Below, in pieces: positions 1 to 6,390 of a DNA stretch of 8,217 nucleotides. The notes under the pieces are model-generated. The model had not been told where the DNA came from, searched no databases, and was given only the letters and a program-made list of their open reading frames with translations. Location of the stretch: assembly GCA_905214315.1 (NCBI GenBank), contig CAJMLN010000068.1, forward strand, positions 1-8,217, given 5' to 3'. Every line of letters begins with the position of its first letter. Positions within the stretch are counted from its first letter, which is position 1. Made by a program: the position numbers and the translations under genes. Source of the stretch: an uncultured bacterium (lineage in GTDB: Bacteria > Bacillota > Clostridia > Christensenellales > QALW01).

Positions 1-1855
1 TTTTGCCGTCCTTCAGATGGCCGGCAAACTTATCGAATTTCACAAAAACGCCCGCACCCTCATCAGCAGATTCTACTTTTACGGTTACGCCCTGTACTTC
101 ATCGGCTGTCTCGTCACCGCTATCTTTATTGGGAGCTTCGATCGTAACCTCATCCACATAATACGAGAAGGTTGGCGAGTTAAACGCACCGCCGCCCTGT
201 GAACCGTCGAAACGGGTGATCAACTGATACGCTGTGGGATACTCTGCATACAAGCCTTTAATTACATCCATAAATTCCTGGGTAACATTCACCTTAATTT
301 CATACTGCTTCCACTGCTCGGTAAGTTCAAAAGCAGATGCCGTGATATACGAAGCAGTTTTTGCTCCCAATGCCAGCAGCGGATCTTTTTTCAAGTCAGA
401 AAAATGTGCTTGAGAATTCAGAATAAATACAAATTGTCCCGCTTTTTCACCTTTTGCCCAGAACTTAATTGTATATTCCCCTACGCCTGCGCCGTTATAG
501 CCGTTTTCAGGGTCGTCAATAATCGCGGGGCCCAGGTCAAATGCAATAGATTCATATTTCTGATCACTTCCCGAAGGCGTAAACTTAATCGCATGCGCCG
601 TATTGTTGGCACCGCCTTCAACCTGCTCAATCGTACCCTTACCTTGTGAAAATACGCTCCAGCCCTTGGTTCCATCCTCCGCATTGCCGTTTACTATTTC
701 CGCATAAACGGGATCCGGAGTCCACAGGTCATTTACGCTTGCGGGCAGCTCTTCCTGTTTTACGGCCACCCCTGCGCAATCATTCACCCGAATCATAGCA
801 GCAGCCTTGGCATTTCCGCTGATATACAGCACCGTGCCCCCGGGGATACCGGTTCCGCCCTCTGCCTGAGTGGAGAGATCAATTTTTATAAAGGCCTCGC
901 TATAGGAGTACTCCTTTTCTTCACCGTTCTTATTAATGGTTTTACTTACAGGAACATTGACCGCAAGCTCTACGCTCTTTCCAGCGGGCACCAGCTGATA
1001 CTGCCCGGACGCCAACGGTTCCCAGGAAGCAGAACTGCCTTCATGGCGAACGCTGGGCTGCAGCCGGGCATAAAAATCTGCGCCGGACTCATTGGAAATA
1101 ATCAGGCTGGCCCTGGCCGTGTCACCGTCAACTTCGGTAATAAAACCGGCAGTCGTCTCCTGTGCAAGATAACTTACGGTTTTTCCTTGATTCACGGTTA
1201 TCTTAGCACCGTCATACTTTTCAAGCGTAATGGAAACATCGTCTATCAGCACAGCGGCAGCGGAGGACGCAATGCTGTCCAGGCAAAGCCGCCAGCTGTT
1301 ATCCCCCGTATCAATCGTGGCCAAATCAGCCTTGCTAACCATTAGCACACCCTCTACCGTATACCAGGTATTGAGCTTCACACCGGCCATATCGTTTCCG
1401 CCGAACATAGTATAGTTGTTATTTTTCTCATTGCAGAAAGAAGCAGCCTTTGTATTCCGCAAAATCATTCGGGAAACAGTACTTGCCGCATCTGCCGGAG
1501 TTCCCTCTGCCTGTGCGTAAACGCGCATGGAAAACTTTACGCCGGCATACTCCAGGCCGGCCCCCTCCATCGCCGTCTTGATCAGCTGCCCTACCTCGAT
1601 GTACGGGGTTTTCCACGTATCGGCCGTGGTACCTTTCAGTACCTTATTCCCAGCTTCAGTAGGATCATCAACAATACTAAGATCACTGGAGAGTCCTTTC
1701 CATGCAGAAGGCGCCGCCGTCTGCCCGGTAAAAGTAGACTCCGCTTCAGTAAGAAGATTCTTGCCATATGCAGAATCTGCTGCAAATACAGTGATCATTG
1801 AAAGACAGGATACAATGACCGCCAGCGCAAGAACCATGCTTAAAGCTTTTTTCAT
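1..1855 (-). CDS. Secreted multi-module carbohydrate-binding-like protein, C-terminus cut off by the window edge
   Basis: Translating the minus strand from the ATG at 1855 gives 618 codons without a stop, so the gene continues beyond position 1. Residues 1-25 form a clear signal peptide: Lys2-Lys3, a hydrophobic core, and a likely cleavage site near Val-Phe-Ala-Ala. Residues about 31-212 look like a jelly-roll carbohydrate-binding module of the CBM4/9/22 type and end in the characteristic LIDDVSI. Residues about 218-365 look like an all-beta, Ig-like spacer that I do not recognise. Residues about 381-573 form a second CBM4/9-like module, starting IVNGNAEDGTKGWS and ending YYVDEVTIE. A linker rich in Asp, Glu and Ser leads into another beta module from about 588. 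No catalytic motif is visible in this part; an enzyme domain or surface anchor could lie beyond the edge. The start is supported by the AAAGGAG site 8 nt upstream and a strong promoter. Family calls are by pattern, and the sugar ligand is unknown. Confidence 0.85.
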   Translation of the reverse strand, partial: MKKALSMVLALAVIVSCLSMITVFAADSAYGKNLLTEAESTFTGQTAAPSAWKGLSSDLSIVDDPTEAGNKVLKGTTADTWKTPYIEVGQLIKTAMEGAGLEYAGVKFSMRVYAQAEGTPADAASTVSRMILRNTKAASFCNEKNNNYTMFGGNDMAGVKLNTWYTVEGVLMVSKADLATIDTGDNSWRLCLDSIASSAAAVLIDDVSITLEKYDGAKITVNQGKTVSYLAQETTAGFITEVDGDTARASLIISNESGADFYARLQPSVRHEGSSASWEPLASGQYQLVPAGKSVELAVNVPVSKTINKNGEEKEYSYSEAFIKIDLSTQAEGGTGIPGGTVLYISGNAKAAAMIRVNDCAGVAVKQEELPASVNDLWTPDPVYAEIVNGNAEDGTKGWSVFSQGKGTIEQVEGGANNTAHAIKFTPSGSDQKYESIAFDLGPAIIDDPENGYNGAGVGEYTIKFWAKGEKAGQFVFILNSQAHFSDLKKDPLLALGAKTASYITASAFELTEQWKQYEIKVNVTQEFMDVIKGLYAEYPTAYQLITRFDGSQGGGAFNSPTFSYYVDEVTIEAPNKDSGDETADEVQGVTVKVESADEGAGVFVKFDKFAGHLKDGK

Positions 1856-1863
1856 GTTCTCTT

Positions 1864-1870
1864 CTCCTTT
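1864..1870 (-). promoter_or_regulatory. Ribosome binding site of the left secreted-protein gene
   Basis: AAAGGAG on the minus strand lies 8 nt before the ATG at 1855. It fixes the start of an open-ended reading frame that has no stop in the window. Confidence 0.85.
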
Positions 1871-1875
1871 TTTAT

Positions 1876-1897
1876 AATCGGCACAAATACGCCGATT
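1876..1897 (-). promoter_or_regulatory. Stem-loop in the 5' leader (perfect 7-bp inverted repeat)
   Basis: The minus strand reads AATCGGC, an 8-nt loop GTATTTGT, then GCCGATT: a perfect 7-bp stem with four G-C pairs. It begins about 6 nt after the predicted transcription start near 1903 and ends 5 nt before the ribosome binding site. No T-run follows in the gene's direction, so it is not a terminator. It could be a 5' stabilising hairpin of the mRNA, or an operator for a repressor just downstream of the promoter. The repeat itself is certain; the role is inferred. Confidence 0.6.
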
Positions 1898-1909
1898 TTC
1901 ACTATCCTT

Positions 1910-1938
1910 ATTTTATAACTTAAAATAGACCTTGTCAA
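1910..1938 (-). promoter_or_regulatory. Strong sigma-A-type promoter of the left secreted-protein gene
   Basis: The -35 box TTGACA (1938-1933) matches the consensus exactly. It is followed by a 17-nt spacer and the -10 box TAAAAT (1915-1910), which matches 5 of 6 positions. The predicted transcription start is near 1903, giving a leader of about 47 nt before the ATG at 1855. This is the best promoter match seen in the window and indicates that the gene is transcribed separately from the membrane-anchored protein gene upstream. Confidence 0.85.
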
Positions 1939-1940
1939 TG

Positions 1941-1967
1941 TTTTAAATCAAAAAAATTTATTTTTTT
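1941..1967 (-). promoter_or_regulatory. UP-element-like A/T tract upstream of the promoter
   Basis: The stretch is almost pure A/T. It includes a perfect inverted repeat at 1950-1967 made of seven A, TTTA and seven T (plus strand). It covers about -38 to -64 relative to the predicted start. On the minus strand, the A-run followed by T-run matches 10 of 11 positions of the distal UP-element pattern AAAWWTWTTTT. Such tracts bind the RNA polymerase alpha C-terminal domain and raise promoter strength. It could instead be ordinary A/T-rich intergenic DNA. Confidence 0.5.
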
Positions 1968-2050
1968 GTTTACAAATCAGGAAATTTTCCCATGAAAATA
2001 TTTTTTCTTCCATTTTTAAATAAAATGCCGCTCAGCCGCCGGAATCTGCA

Positions 2051-3931
2051 CTATTTTTCAGAATCTTCACTGCTGTCCTGCCTATTTTTCTTTTTATTTT
2101 TGTATAAACACACAAAGCCCACTGCACCAGCAACTACTATCACCGCGCCGCCCACAACAAAAAACAGCGGGGTTGCTTTCGTTCCATCAGAATTTGTACC
2201 GGCCGAAGCGGAAGGCGAGGGTTCTTGTGAAGGCTGCAGCTCATTGCCGGGCTGTGAAACCTCATCCGCATCCAGCGTCCACTCTTCTCCGGGCCGCAGT
2301 ACTTTCTGAATCGCGCGCAGACGGCGGGTATCCCGCTTATAGGTACCATCTTCCCGCAGTTCCGGCATACCGTCCCGATCTTCGTCAATAATCGTAGGAC
2401 ACAGCCATCCGCCCTCATCATGTTCGTTCCAAGCATAAATCAGCACACTGTTAATATTGGACTGTGCCTGATGCGCATTATTAAAATCAATCGCATCCTG
2501 AAGCAATGCGGCAATCTCTTCCGCCGTTGCGGTTTCTGTCCAGCTGCTTTTATCACTTGTAGGTCCTTCCCAGCTTACGGGATGATCGATTCGCGGCCGG
2601 CGATCCCATCCGGTAGGAACTAAAGGAATATACTGTATACCGGAAAGCGTATCCTTAAGCCATTGCTGTTTGGCCTTCTCCGCCAATTTGCTGTAAGGGC
2701 TTTCATCCCCCAGACCGATTGCGTAATCACTGAACGCATCAAGGCCTAGCTCTTTACAGTTTTCCGGTGTACTGCCGAATTGTTCAATCCCTATAATATA
2801 CGGATTTTTGAGTCCCGCTTCCATACAAGCTTCACGAAATTCATTCACCCTGAACGTTGTCTGGTTTCCGCCATTATTCACATAAACCACGGGGCGTCCA
2901 TCGGCAGCCTTCAGCCAGAAGCTCTCTTTCAGCAAAGCAATATTCTTTTCCAGCTCCGTTCCTTTTAGCGCCGAAATATCCCACATAGCAGTCATCTTTA
3001 CGTCATCCCGATATTGGCTGGTGGTATGAAGCTGCCGGGCCGTATCCATTCCCGTACCGTCGCCATACCAGCAATACATAAAATAATCAATGCCGGCTTC
3101 CTTGGCATAGAGCATTTCCTGATCAAAAATCTCCTGCGTGTAATCCGGAAACGTAATTTTTGTAGCACTTTCCACAATTCCAAAATACGGCATACGGAAA
3201 TGATACTGGGTAGGAGACAGGCTTCGCACCATCTGTGCGCCGATATAATCCTCCGGGCTCTTTTCTCCAGCATTGAAAGTTTCCAATTCAGGATTCAGCC
3301 ACGCATCCCAGCGAATAGCCCCCACCAGCGTTTCCTCCGGGCGGTTTTCAACCGTCTCTACAGGATAAGGTTCCACCATGCCCAACGGTTCCTTTTTTCC
3401 ATTCACCTTTTTCACGGAAAAATCATCGCAGTAGTAATCAAAAAGTTCACCGTCACTGCTTTGCAGATATAATAAAGCACTCTCCAATATTTCGGTATAC
3501 GGCAGCTCTACCACGCCTTGAATCGTAATATAGCCGGCAGTATTTACCGTTCCCGCAACCTGCAGCCATTTTTGCTGTCCGTCAAATTTACTGTTTAGAA
3601 CAACCAGCATTCTGCCGGAGCCCGGATCTGCATCCTCGGCCACCTTTACACGCGCGCTCAATTCATACTGGCCGGGTCCCCATTGATTCAGCACTTCGGT
3701 TAAATCCTGGCTGGGTGAGGCCCACGCTTCCTGACGCCCATAGACAAAGCAAACCGAAGAACCGTCGTCTTCAATAGAGATTGAAGCATTCGATTGTATC
3801 TTCCAATCGTCTTCACCCAGTTCAAAATCACCGTTGGAAACCAAATTTTCCGACGGCTCTGCAAAAACAAGCATAACACATTGCGCCATCACTAAACAAA
3901 GTACCAGCAATAAACAAAAGATTTTTTTCAT
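2051..3931 (-). CDS. Secreted, membrane-anchored GH99/WbsX-like glycoside hydrolase with an N-terminal carbohydrate-binding module
   Basis: This complete 626-residue protein starts at an ATG 7 nt after AAAGGGGAG. Residues 1-24 are a signal peptide ending Val-Phe-Ala. Residues about 28-175 are a CBM4/9/22-type module (NLVSNGDFELGEDDW at the start, YYCDDFSVKKV at the end). Residues about 200-545 resemble the (beta/alpha)8 barrel of GH99 and WbsX-type proteins: YFMYCWYGDG at 283-292, a GLKNPYIIGIEQ strand after 373, and the IYAWNEHDEGGW motif at 498-509. Glu503 and Glu506 have the same i,i+3 spacing as the two catalytic glutamates of GH99 endo-alpha-1,2-mannosidase/mannanase, so a retaining alpha-glycan hydrolase is plausible. 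An acidic DEDRDGMPEL loop (516-525) follows. Residues 559-588 are a Pro/Ser/Thr-rich linker, 588-610 a transmembrane helix, then KNKKKNR and a short cytoplasmic tail. There is no LPXTG motif, so anchoring is by the membrane. The substrate is unknown; the family call is by motif and layout. Confidence 0.8.
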   Translation of the reverse strand: MKKIFCLLLVLCLVMAQCVMLVFAEPSENLVSNGDFELGEDDWKIQSNASISIEDDGSSVCFVYGRQEAWASPSQDLTEVLNQWGPGQYELSARVKVAEDADPGSGRMLVVLNSKFDGQQKWLQVAGTVNTAGYITIQGVVELPYTEILESALLYLQSSDGELFDYYCDDFSVKKVNGKKEPLGMVEPYPVETVENRPEETLVGAIRWDAWLNPELETFNAGEKSPEDYIGAQMVRSLSPTQYHFRMPYFGIVESATKITFPDYTQEIFDQEMLYAKEAGIDYFMYCWYGDGTGMDTARQLHTTSQYRDDVKMTAMWDISALKGTELEKNIALLKESFWLKAADGRPVVYVNNGGNQTTFRVNEFREACMEAGLKNPYIIGIEQFGSTPENCKELGLDAFSDYAIGLGDESPYSKLAEKAKQQWLKDTLSGIQYIPLVPTGWDRRPRIDHPVSWEGPTSDKSSWTETATAEEIAALLQDAIDFNNAHQAQSNINSVLIYAWNEHDEGGWLCPTIIDEDRDGMPELREDGTYKRDTRRLRAIQKVLRPGEEWTLDADEVSQPGNELQPSQEPSPSASAGTNSDGTKATPLFFVVGGAVIVVAGAVGFVCLYKNKKKNRQDSSEDSEK

Positions 3932-3938
3932 GTTCTTA

Positions 3939-3947
3939 CTCCCCTTT
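3939..3947 (-). promoter_or_regulatory. Ribosome binding site of the GH99-like gene
   Basis: AAAGGGGAG on the minus strand lies 7 nt before the ATG at 3931. The start context (AACATGAAAAAA) is nearly identical to that of the other secreted-protein gene at 1855. Confidence 0.8.
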
Positions 3948-3969
3948 GATTAAAAATGGATTTTTTCCT

Positions 3970-3999
3970 ATTACACGGAAAAAGCTTTTTCACCAACAA
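3970..3999 (-). promoter_or_regulatory. Possible weak promoter for the GH99-like gene
   Basis: TTGTTG (3999-3994, 3 of 6 to TTGACA), an 18-nt spacer and TGTAAT (3975-3970, 5 of 6 to TATAAT) would start transcription near 3963, about 32 nt before the ATG. The -35 match is poor. The gene may instead be read from the glycogen operon, only 99 nt upstream. Confidence 0.25.
3978..3991. repeat. Perfect 14-bp palindrome in the glgD/GH99-like gap
   Basis: GAAAAAGCTTTTTC is fully self-complementary. It lies inside the spacer of the possible promoter at 3970-3999, where a bound repressor would block polymerase. It has the symmetry of a dimeric regulator's operator, but the A/T-rich composition makes a chance palindrome possible. 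It is a poor terminator because a perfect palindrome leaves at most a 5-bp A-T-rich stem around a tight loop. Confidence 0.4.
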
Positions 4000-4001
4000 A
4001 C

Positions 4002-4024
4002 AAAAAAGGGTTTTCCATCTTTTT
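4002..4024 (-). terminator. Weak terminator-like hairpin after glgD
   Basis: Starting 6 nt after the glgD stop, the minus strand reads AAAAAG, AT (bulge), GG, AAAA loop, CC, CTTTTT. The T-run continues as TTTTTTGTTTGTT. The layout fits a Rho-independent terminator for the glg operon, but the G-C core is only about three pairs, so read-through into the GH99-like gene is likely or the element is not a terminator at all. Confidence 0.3.
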
Positions 4025-4030
4025 CTGCAA

Positions 4031-5143
4031 TCATACTACTGCATTTTTTCCTACCGTTACCGGATAATTTTCCTGACCGATCAATCGTTTGTTTTGCCGG
4101 ATGACCACGGATTTATCCAAAATAGCATTTTCCAGCCAGGCTCCCTCCTGCAAAAGAGAATCCTGCATTACGATACTGTTTTTTACCACCGCACCCGCCT
4201 CTATCCGCACACCGCGGAAAAGAATGCTGTTTTCCACTGTACCGTTGATAATGCAGCCATCAGCCACCATGGAGTTTTTAATCGTTACATTCTCCCCATA
4301 GATGGTAGGGACCTTATCCTTTACTTTTGTATAAACGGCCTCTTTTCCGTCAAACAGCTGCGCGCTGACCGCCGGTGAAAGCATATCCATATTGCAGCGA
4401 TAAAAAGAGGGAATATTATGTACCCTGCCGGCATATCCGTCATACGCAAAGCCAAATATCTTAAGCATTTGCTGCTCCTTTAACAGTACGTCGGCCGCAA
4501 AATCATGCAGGCCGCGGGAAAGGCAGCGGCTGATATGGTATTCTAAAAAATCCCGCTCCATAAAATAAATTCCCATGGATATCCGGTCGGTAAACGGCCT
4601 GACGGCGTTGATTTCCATTTCTGTCACCCGTCCGTTTTCTGCAGCCCGAATACCCACGTGCCGATCCGGCACATCATTTTTAGGCGCGGCATAGTACATC
4701 AGCGTAACATCAGCGCCATTTTCCTTATGAAAGGCCGCCAATGCGTCAAAGGTCGTATTAAAAATGAAATCACTGCCCGACAGCAGCACATATTTACGGT
4801 TAGAAGCGGTAATATAATCCAGAATACTGTTTAAAACATCCAAGTCCCCCCGCAGCTCGTGCGCGTTATCACTCATATACGGGGGAAGCACCACCAGACC
4901 ATGACGTTTACGGTTCAAATCCCACGCGGCGCCGGAGCCAAGATGATCCATCAGGGAACGGTAATGCGTCTGCGTAGGAATCCCCACGCGGTCAATGCCG
5001 GAGTTAACCATATTGGAAAGAATAAAATCCACCAGCCGGTACCGCGAGGCCACCGGCACGGCGCCCATCGGACGGCCGCGTGTAATCTCCCCAAGCTCCG
5101 GGCCGCTGTTGCCCGCCATAATGATCCCCAAAGTATCATTCAT
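4031..5143 (-). CDS. glgD: GlgD, non-catalytic homologue and partner of ADP-glucose pyrophosphorylase
   Basis: This 370-residue protein has the fold of GlgC: a nucleotidyltransferase domain (1-250) and a C-terminal left-handed beta-helix of hexapeptide repeats (about 275-345). GlgD hallmarks are YRLVDFILSNMVNSGI (35-50) and NIPSFYRCNMDML (243-255). Residues that GlgC needs are altered. The GGQGSRL loop is AGNSGPELGE. The SGDHIYKMDY motif with the metal-binding Asp becomes SGSDFIFNTTF (122-132). The FAEKP motif with the glucose-1-phosphate-binding Lys becomes EMEINAV. GYWKDVGT becomes GYAGRVHN. By analogy with studied Firmicute GlgD proteins, it probably has little activity alone and tunes GlgC in a mixed tetramer. 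It starts inside the glgC stop region (8-nt overlap, ATGAATGA), which suggests translational coupling and fixed stoichiometry. It is the last gene of the glg cluster here. Confidence 0.93.
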   Translation of the reverse strand: MNDTLGIIMAGNSGPELGEITRGRPMGAVPVASRYRLVDFILSNMVNSGIDRVGIPTQTHYRSLMDHLGSGAAWDLNRKRHGLVVLPPYMSDNAHELRGDLDVLNSILDYITASNRKYVLLSGSDFIFNTTFDALAAFHKENGADVTLMYYAAPKNDVPDRHVGIRAAENGRVTEMEINAVRPFTDRISMGIYFMERDFLEYHISRCLSRGLHDFAADVLLKEQQMLKIFGFAYDGYAGRVHNIPSFYRCNMDMLSPAVSAQLFDGKEAVYTKVKDKVPTIYGENVTIKNSMVADGCIINGTVENSILFRGVRIEAGAVVKNSIVMQDSLLQEGAWLENAILDKSVVIRQNKRLIGQENYPVTVGKNAVV

Positions 5144-6368
5144 CTCTGCCGCCCCCTAAAATATCCTGCTCCACCATCATCTCCGTACCGATCCGTATTC
5201 CGGGACCAATGGTCACACGGTCACCAATCAAGGTAATTCCATGCGTACATATTTTACTTTTTACCCAGGGAACATTAGGCTCTTCACTGCCAACCACCGC
5301 GTTCGGCCCAATGATACAATGATTGGAGATCACCGCCTTATTCACCCGCGCTCCCTTCCGGATCACCGTATAGGGCAGCACAATGGAATCCCTGACCACT
5401 GCTCCCTCTTCCACTACAGCGCCGGAAAACAATACGCTGTGCTCCACCGTACCATAGACCTTACAGCCCTCAGTAATACAGCAGTTTTTTACCGTCGCCC
5501 CCGAGGAAATATAATGTCCGGGCAGACCCTCGTTTCGCGAATAAATACTCCAGTGTTCATCATAAAGATTCAGCAATGGATGGGTTCCCAGCATATCCAT
5601 ATTCGCTTCCCACAGGCTGTAAACGGTACCCACGTCCTTCCAGTAGCCCTCAAAGGCATAGGCATACATATTCAGGCCGTCCTTCAGCATGGCGGGAATC
5701 ACATCCTTGCCGAAATCCTTGGTAGAGGCGGGATCCGCCTCATCGGCCGTCAAATAATCTTTTAAAATCTTCCAGGAAAAAATATATACGCCCATACTGG
5801 CCAGCGTACTGGAAGGATGTTCGGGCTTCTCGGCAAAATTGAAAATTTTGCCGTTTTCATCGGTACTCATAATACCGTAGCGGCCCGCTTCCTCCATGGG
5901 AACATTAAACACCGCGATGGTTACGTCGGCGCCCTTTTCCTTATGCCAGTTCAGCATCCGCCGGTAATCCATCTTATAAATATGATCTCCCGAGAGCACC
6001 AGCACATATTCCGGAGCAAACTGCTCAACAAACGGGATGTTCTGATAAATCGCATTGGCTGTTCCCTTATACCATTCCCCGGTCTTGCCCTTTACATAGG
6101 GCGGCAGCACGAACGCGCCGCCGCGCAGCCGGTCCATATCCCAGGGCTGCCCGCTGCCGATATACGTATTCAGCTCCAGCGGCCGGTACTGGGTAAGCAC
6201 GCCCACTGTGTAAATGCCGGAATTGGCGCAGTTGCTCAGCGGGAAATCAATGATCTTGTACTTTCCTCCAAAGGGAACCGCCGGTTTTGCAATTTCCTTC
6301 GTCAGCGCGCCCAGCCTGCTTCCCTGTCCGCCGGCGAGCAGCATGGCTACACATTCACTGCTGTACAT
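5136..6368 (-). CDS. glgC: Glucose-1-phosphate adenylyltransferase (ADP-glucose pyrophosphorylase), catalytic subunit GlgC
   Basis: It makes ADP-glucose and pyrophosphate from ATP and glucose-1-phosphate, the committed step of bacterial glycogen synthesis in the cytoplasm. The 410-residue length is slightly above the usual 380-400 of Firmicute forms. All main motifs are present: nucleotide-binding LAGGQGSRLGALT (11-23), KPAVPFGGKYKIIDFPLSNC (28-47), GTANAIYQN (102-110), SGDHIYKMDY with Asp128 (126-135), FAEKP with the glucose-1-phosphate Lys181 (178-182), and GYWKDVGT (241-248). The left-handed beta-helix with hexapeptide repeats spans about 285-395 and normally supports tetramer formation and allosteric control. 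The start is set by GGAGGA 7 nt upstream. It sits 22 nt after glgB and overlaps glgD, consistent with one transcript. Effector preference cannot be read from the sequence. Confidence 0.97.
   Translation of the reverse strand: MYSSECVAMLLAGGQGSRLGALTKEIAKPAVPFGGKYKIIDFPLSNCANSGIYTVGVLTQYRPLELNTYIGSGQPWDMDRLRGGAFVLPPYVKGKTGEWYKGTANAIYQNIPFVEQFAPEYVLVLSGDHIYKMDYRRMLNWHKEKGADVTIAVFNVPMEEAGRYGIMSTDENGKIFNFAEKPEHPSSTLASMGVYIFSWKILKDYLTADEADPASTKDFGKDVIPAMLKDGLNMYAYAFEGYWKDVGTVYSLWEANMDMLGTHPLLNLYDEHWSIYSRNEGLPGHYISSGATVKNCCITEGCKVYGTVEHSVLFSGAVVEEGAVVRDSIVLPYTVIRKGARVNKAVISNHCIIGPNAVVGSEEPNVPWVKSKICTHGITLIGDRVTIGPGIRIGTEMMVEQDILGGGRDE
5152..5157 (-). promoter_or_regulatory. Ribosome binding site of glgD inside the end of glgC
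   Basis: AGGGGG on the minus strand lies 8 nt before the glgD ATG at 5143 and within the last glgC codons. It decides this start and allows ribosomes ending glgC to re-initiate on glgD. Confidence 0.75.
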
Positions 6369-6375
6369 GGGTCAA

Positions 6376-6381
6376 TCCTCC
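6376..6381 (-). promoter_or_regulatory. Ribosome binding site of glgC
   Basis: GGAGGA on the minus strand lies 7 nt before the glgC ATG at 6368, in the 22-nt gap after the glgB TAA stop. The gap holds no promoter or terminator. Confidence 0.85.
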
Positions 6382-6390
6382 AGGTAAAAT

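Noticed and set aside
1984..1999. Inverted repeat ATTTTC-CCAT-GAAAAT as a terminator of the GH99-like gene
   Set aside because: Almost no G-C pairs in the stem and no T-run after it in the gene's direction; no convincing terminator was found in this gap.
2019..2046. GC-rich patch just after the GH99-like stop as a terminator stem
   Set aside because: The GGCGGC and GCGGC runs are direct rather than inverted repeats, so no stable stem forms before the following T-rich stretch.
1992..2309. Plus-strand 105-codon frame overlapping the end of the GH99-like gene
   Set aside because: It lies mostly opposite the linker, membrane helix and tail codons of the real gene, and its start falls in an A/T-rich gap without a ribosome binding site.
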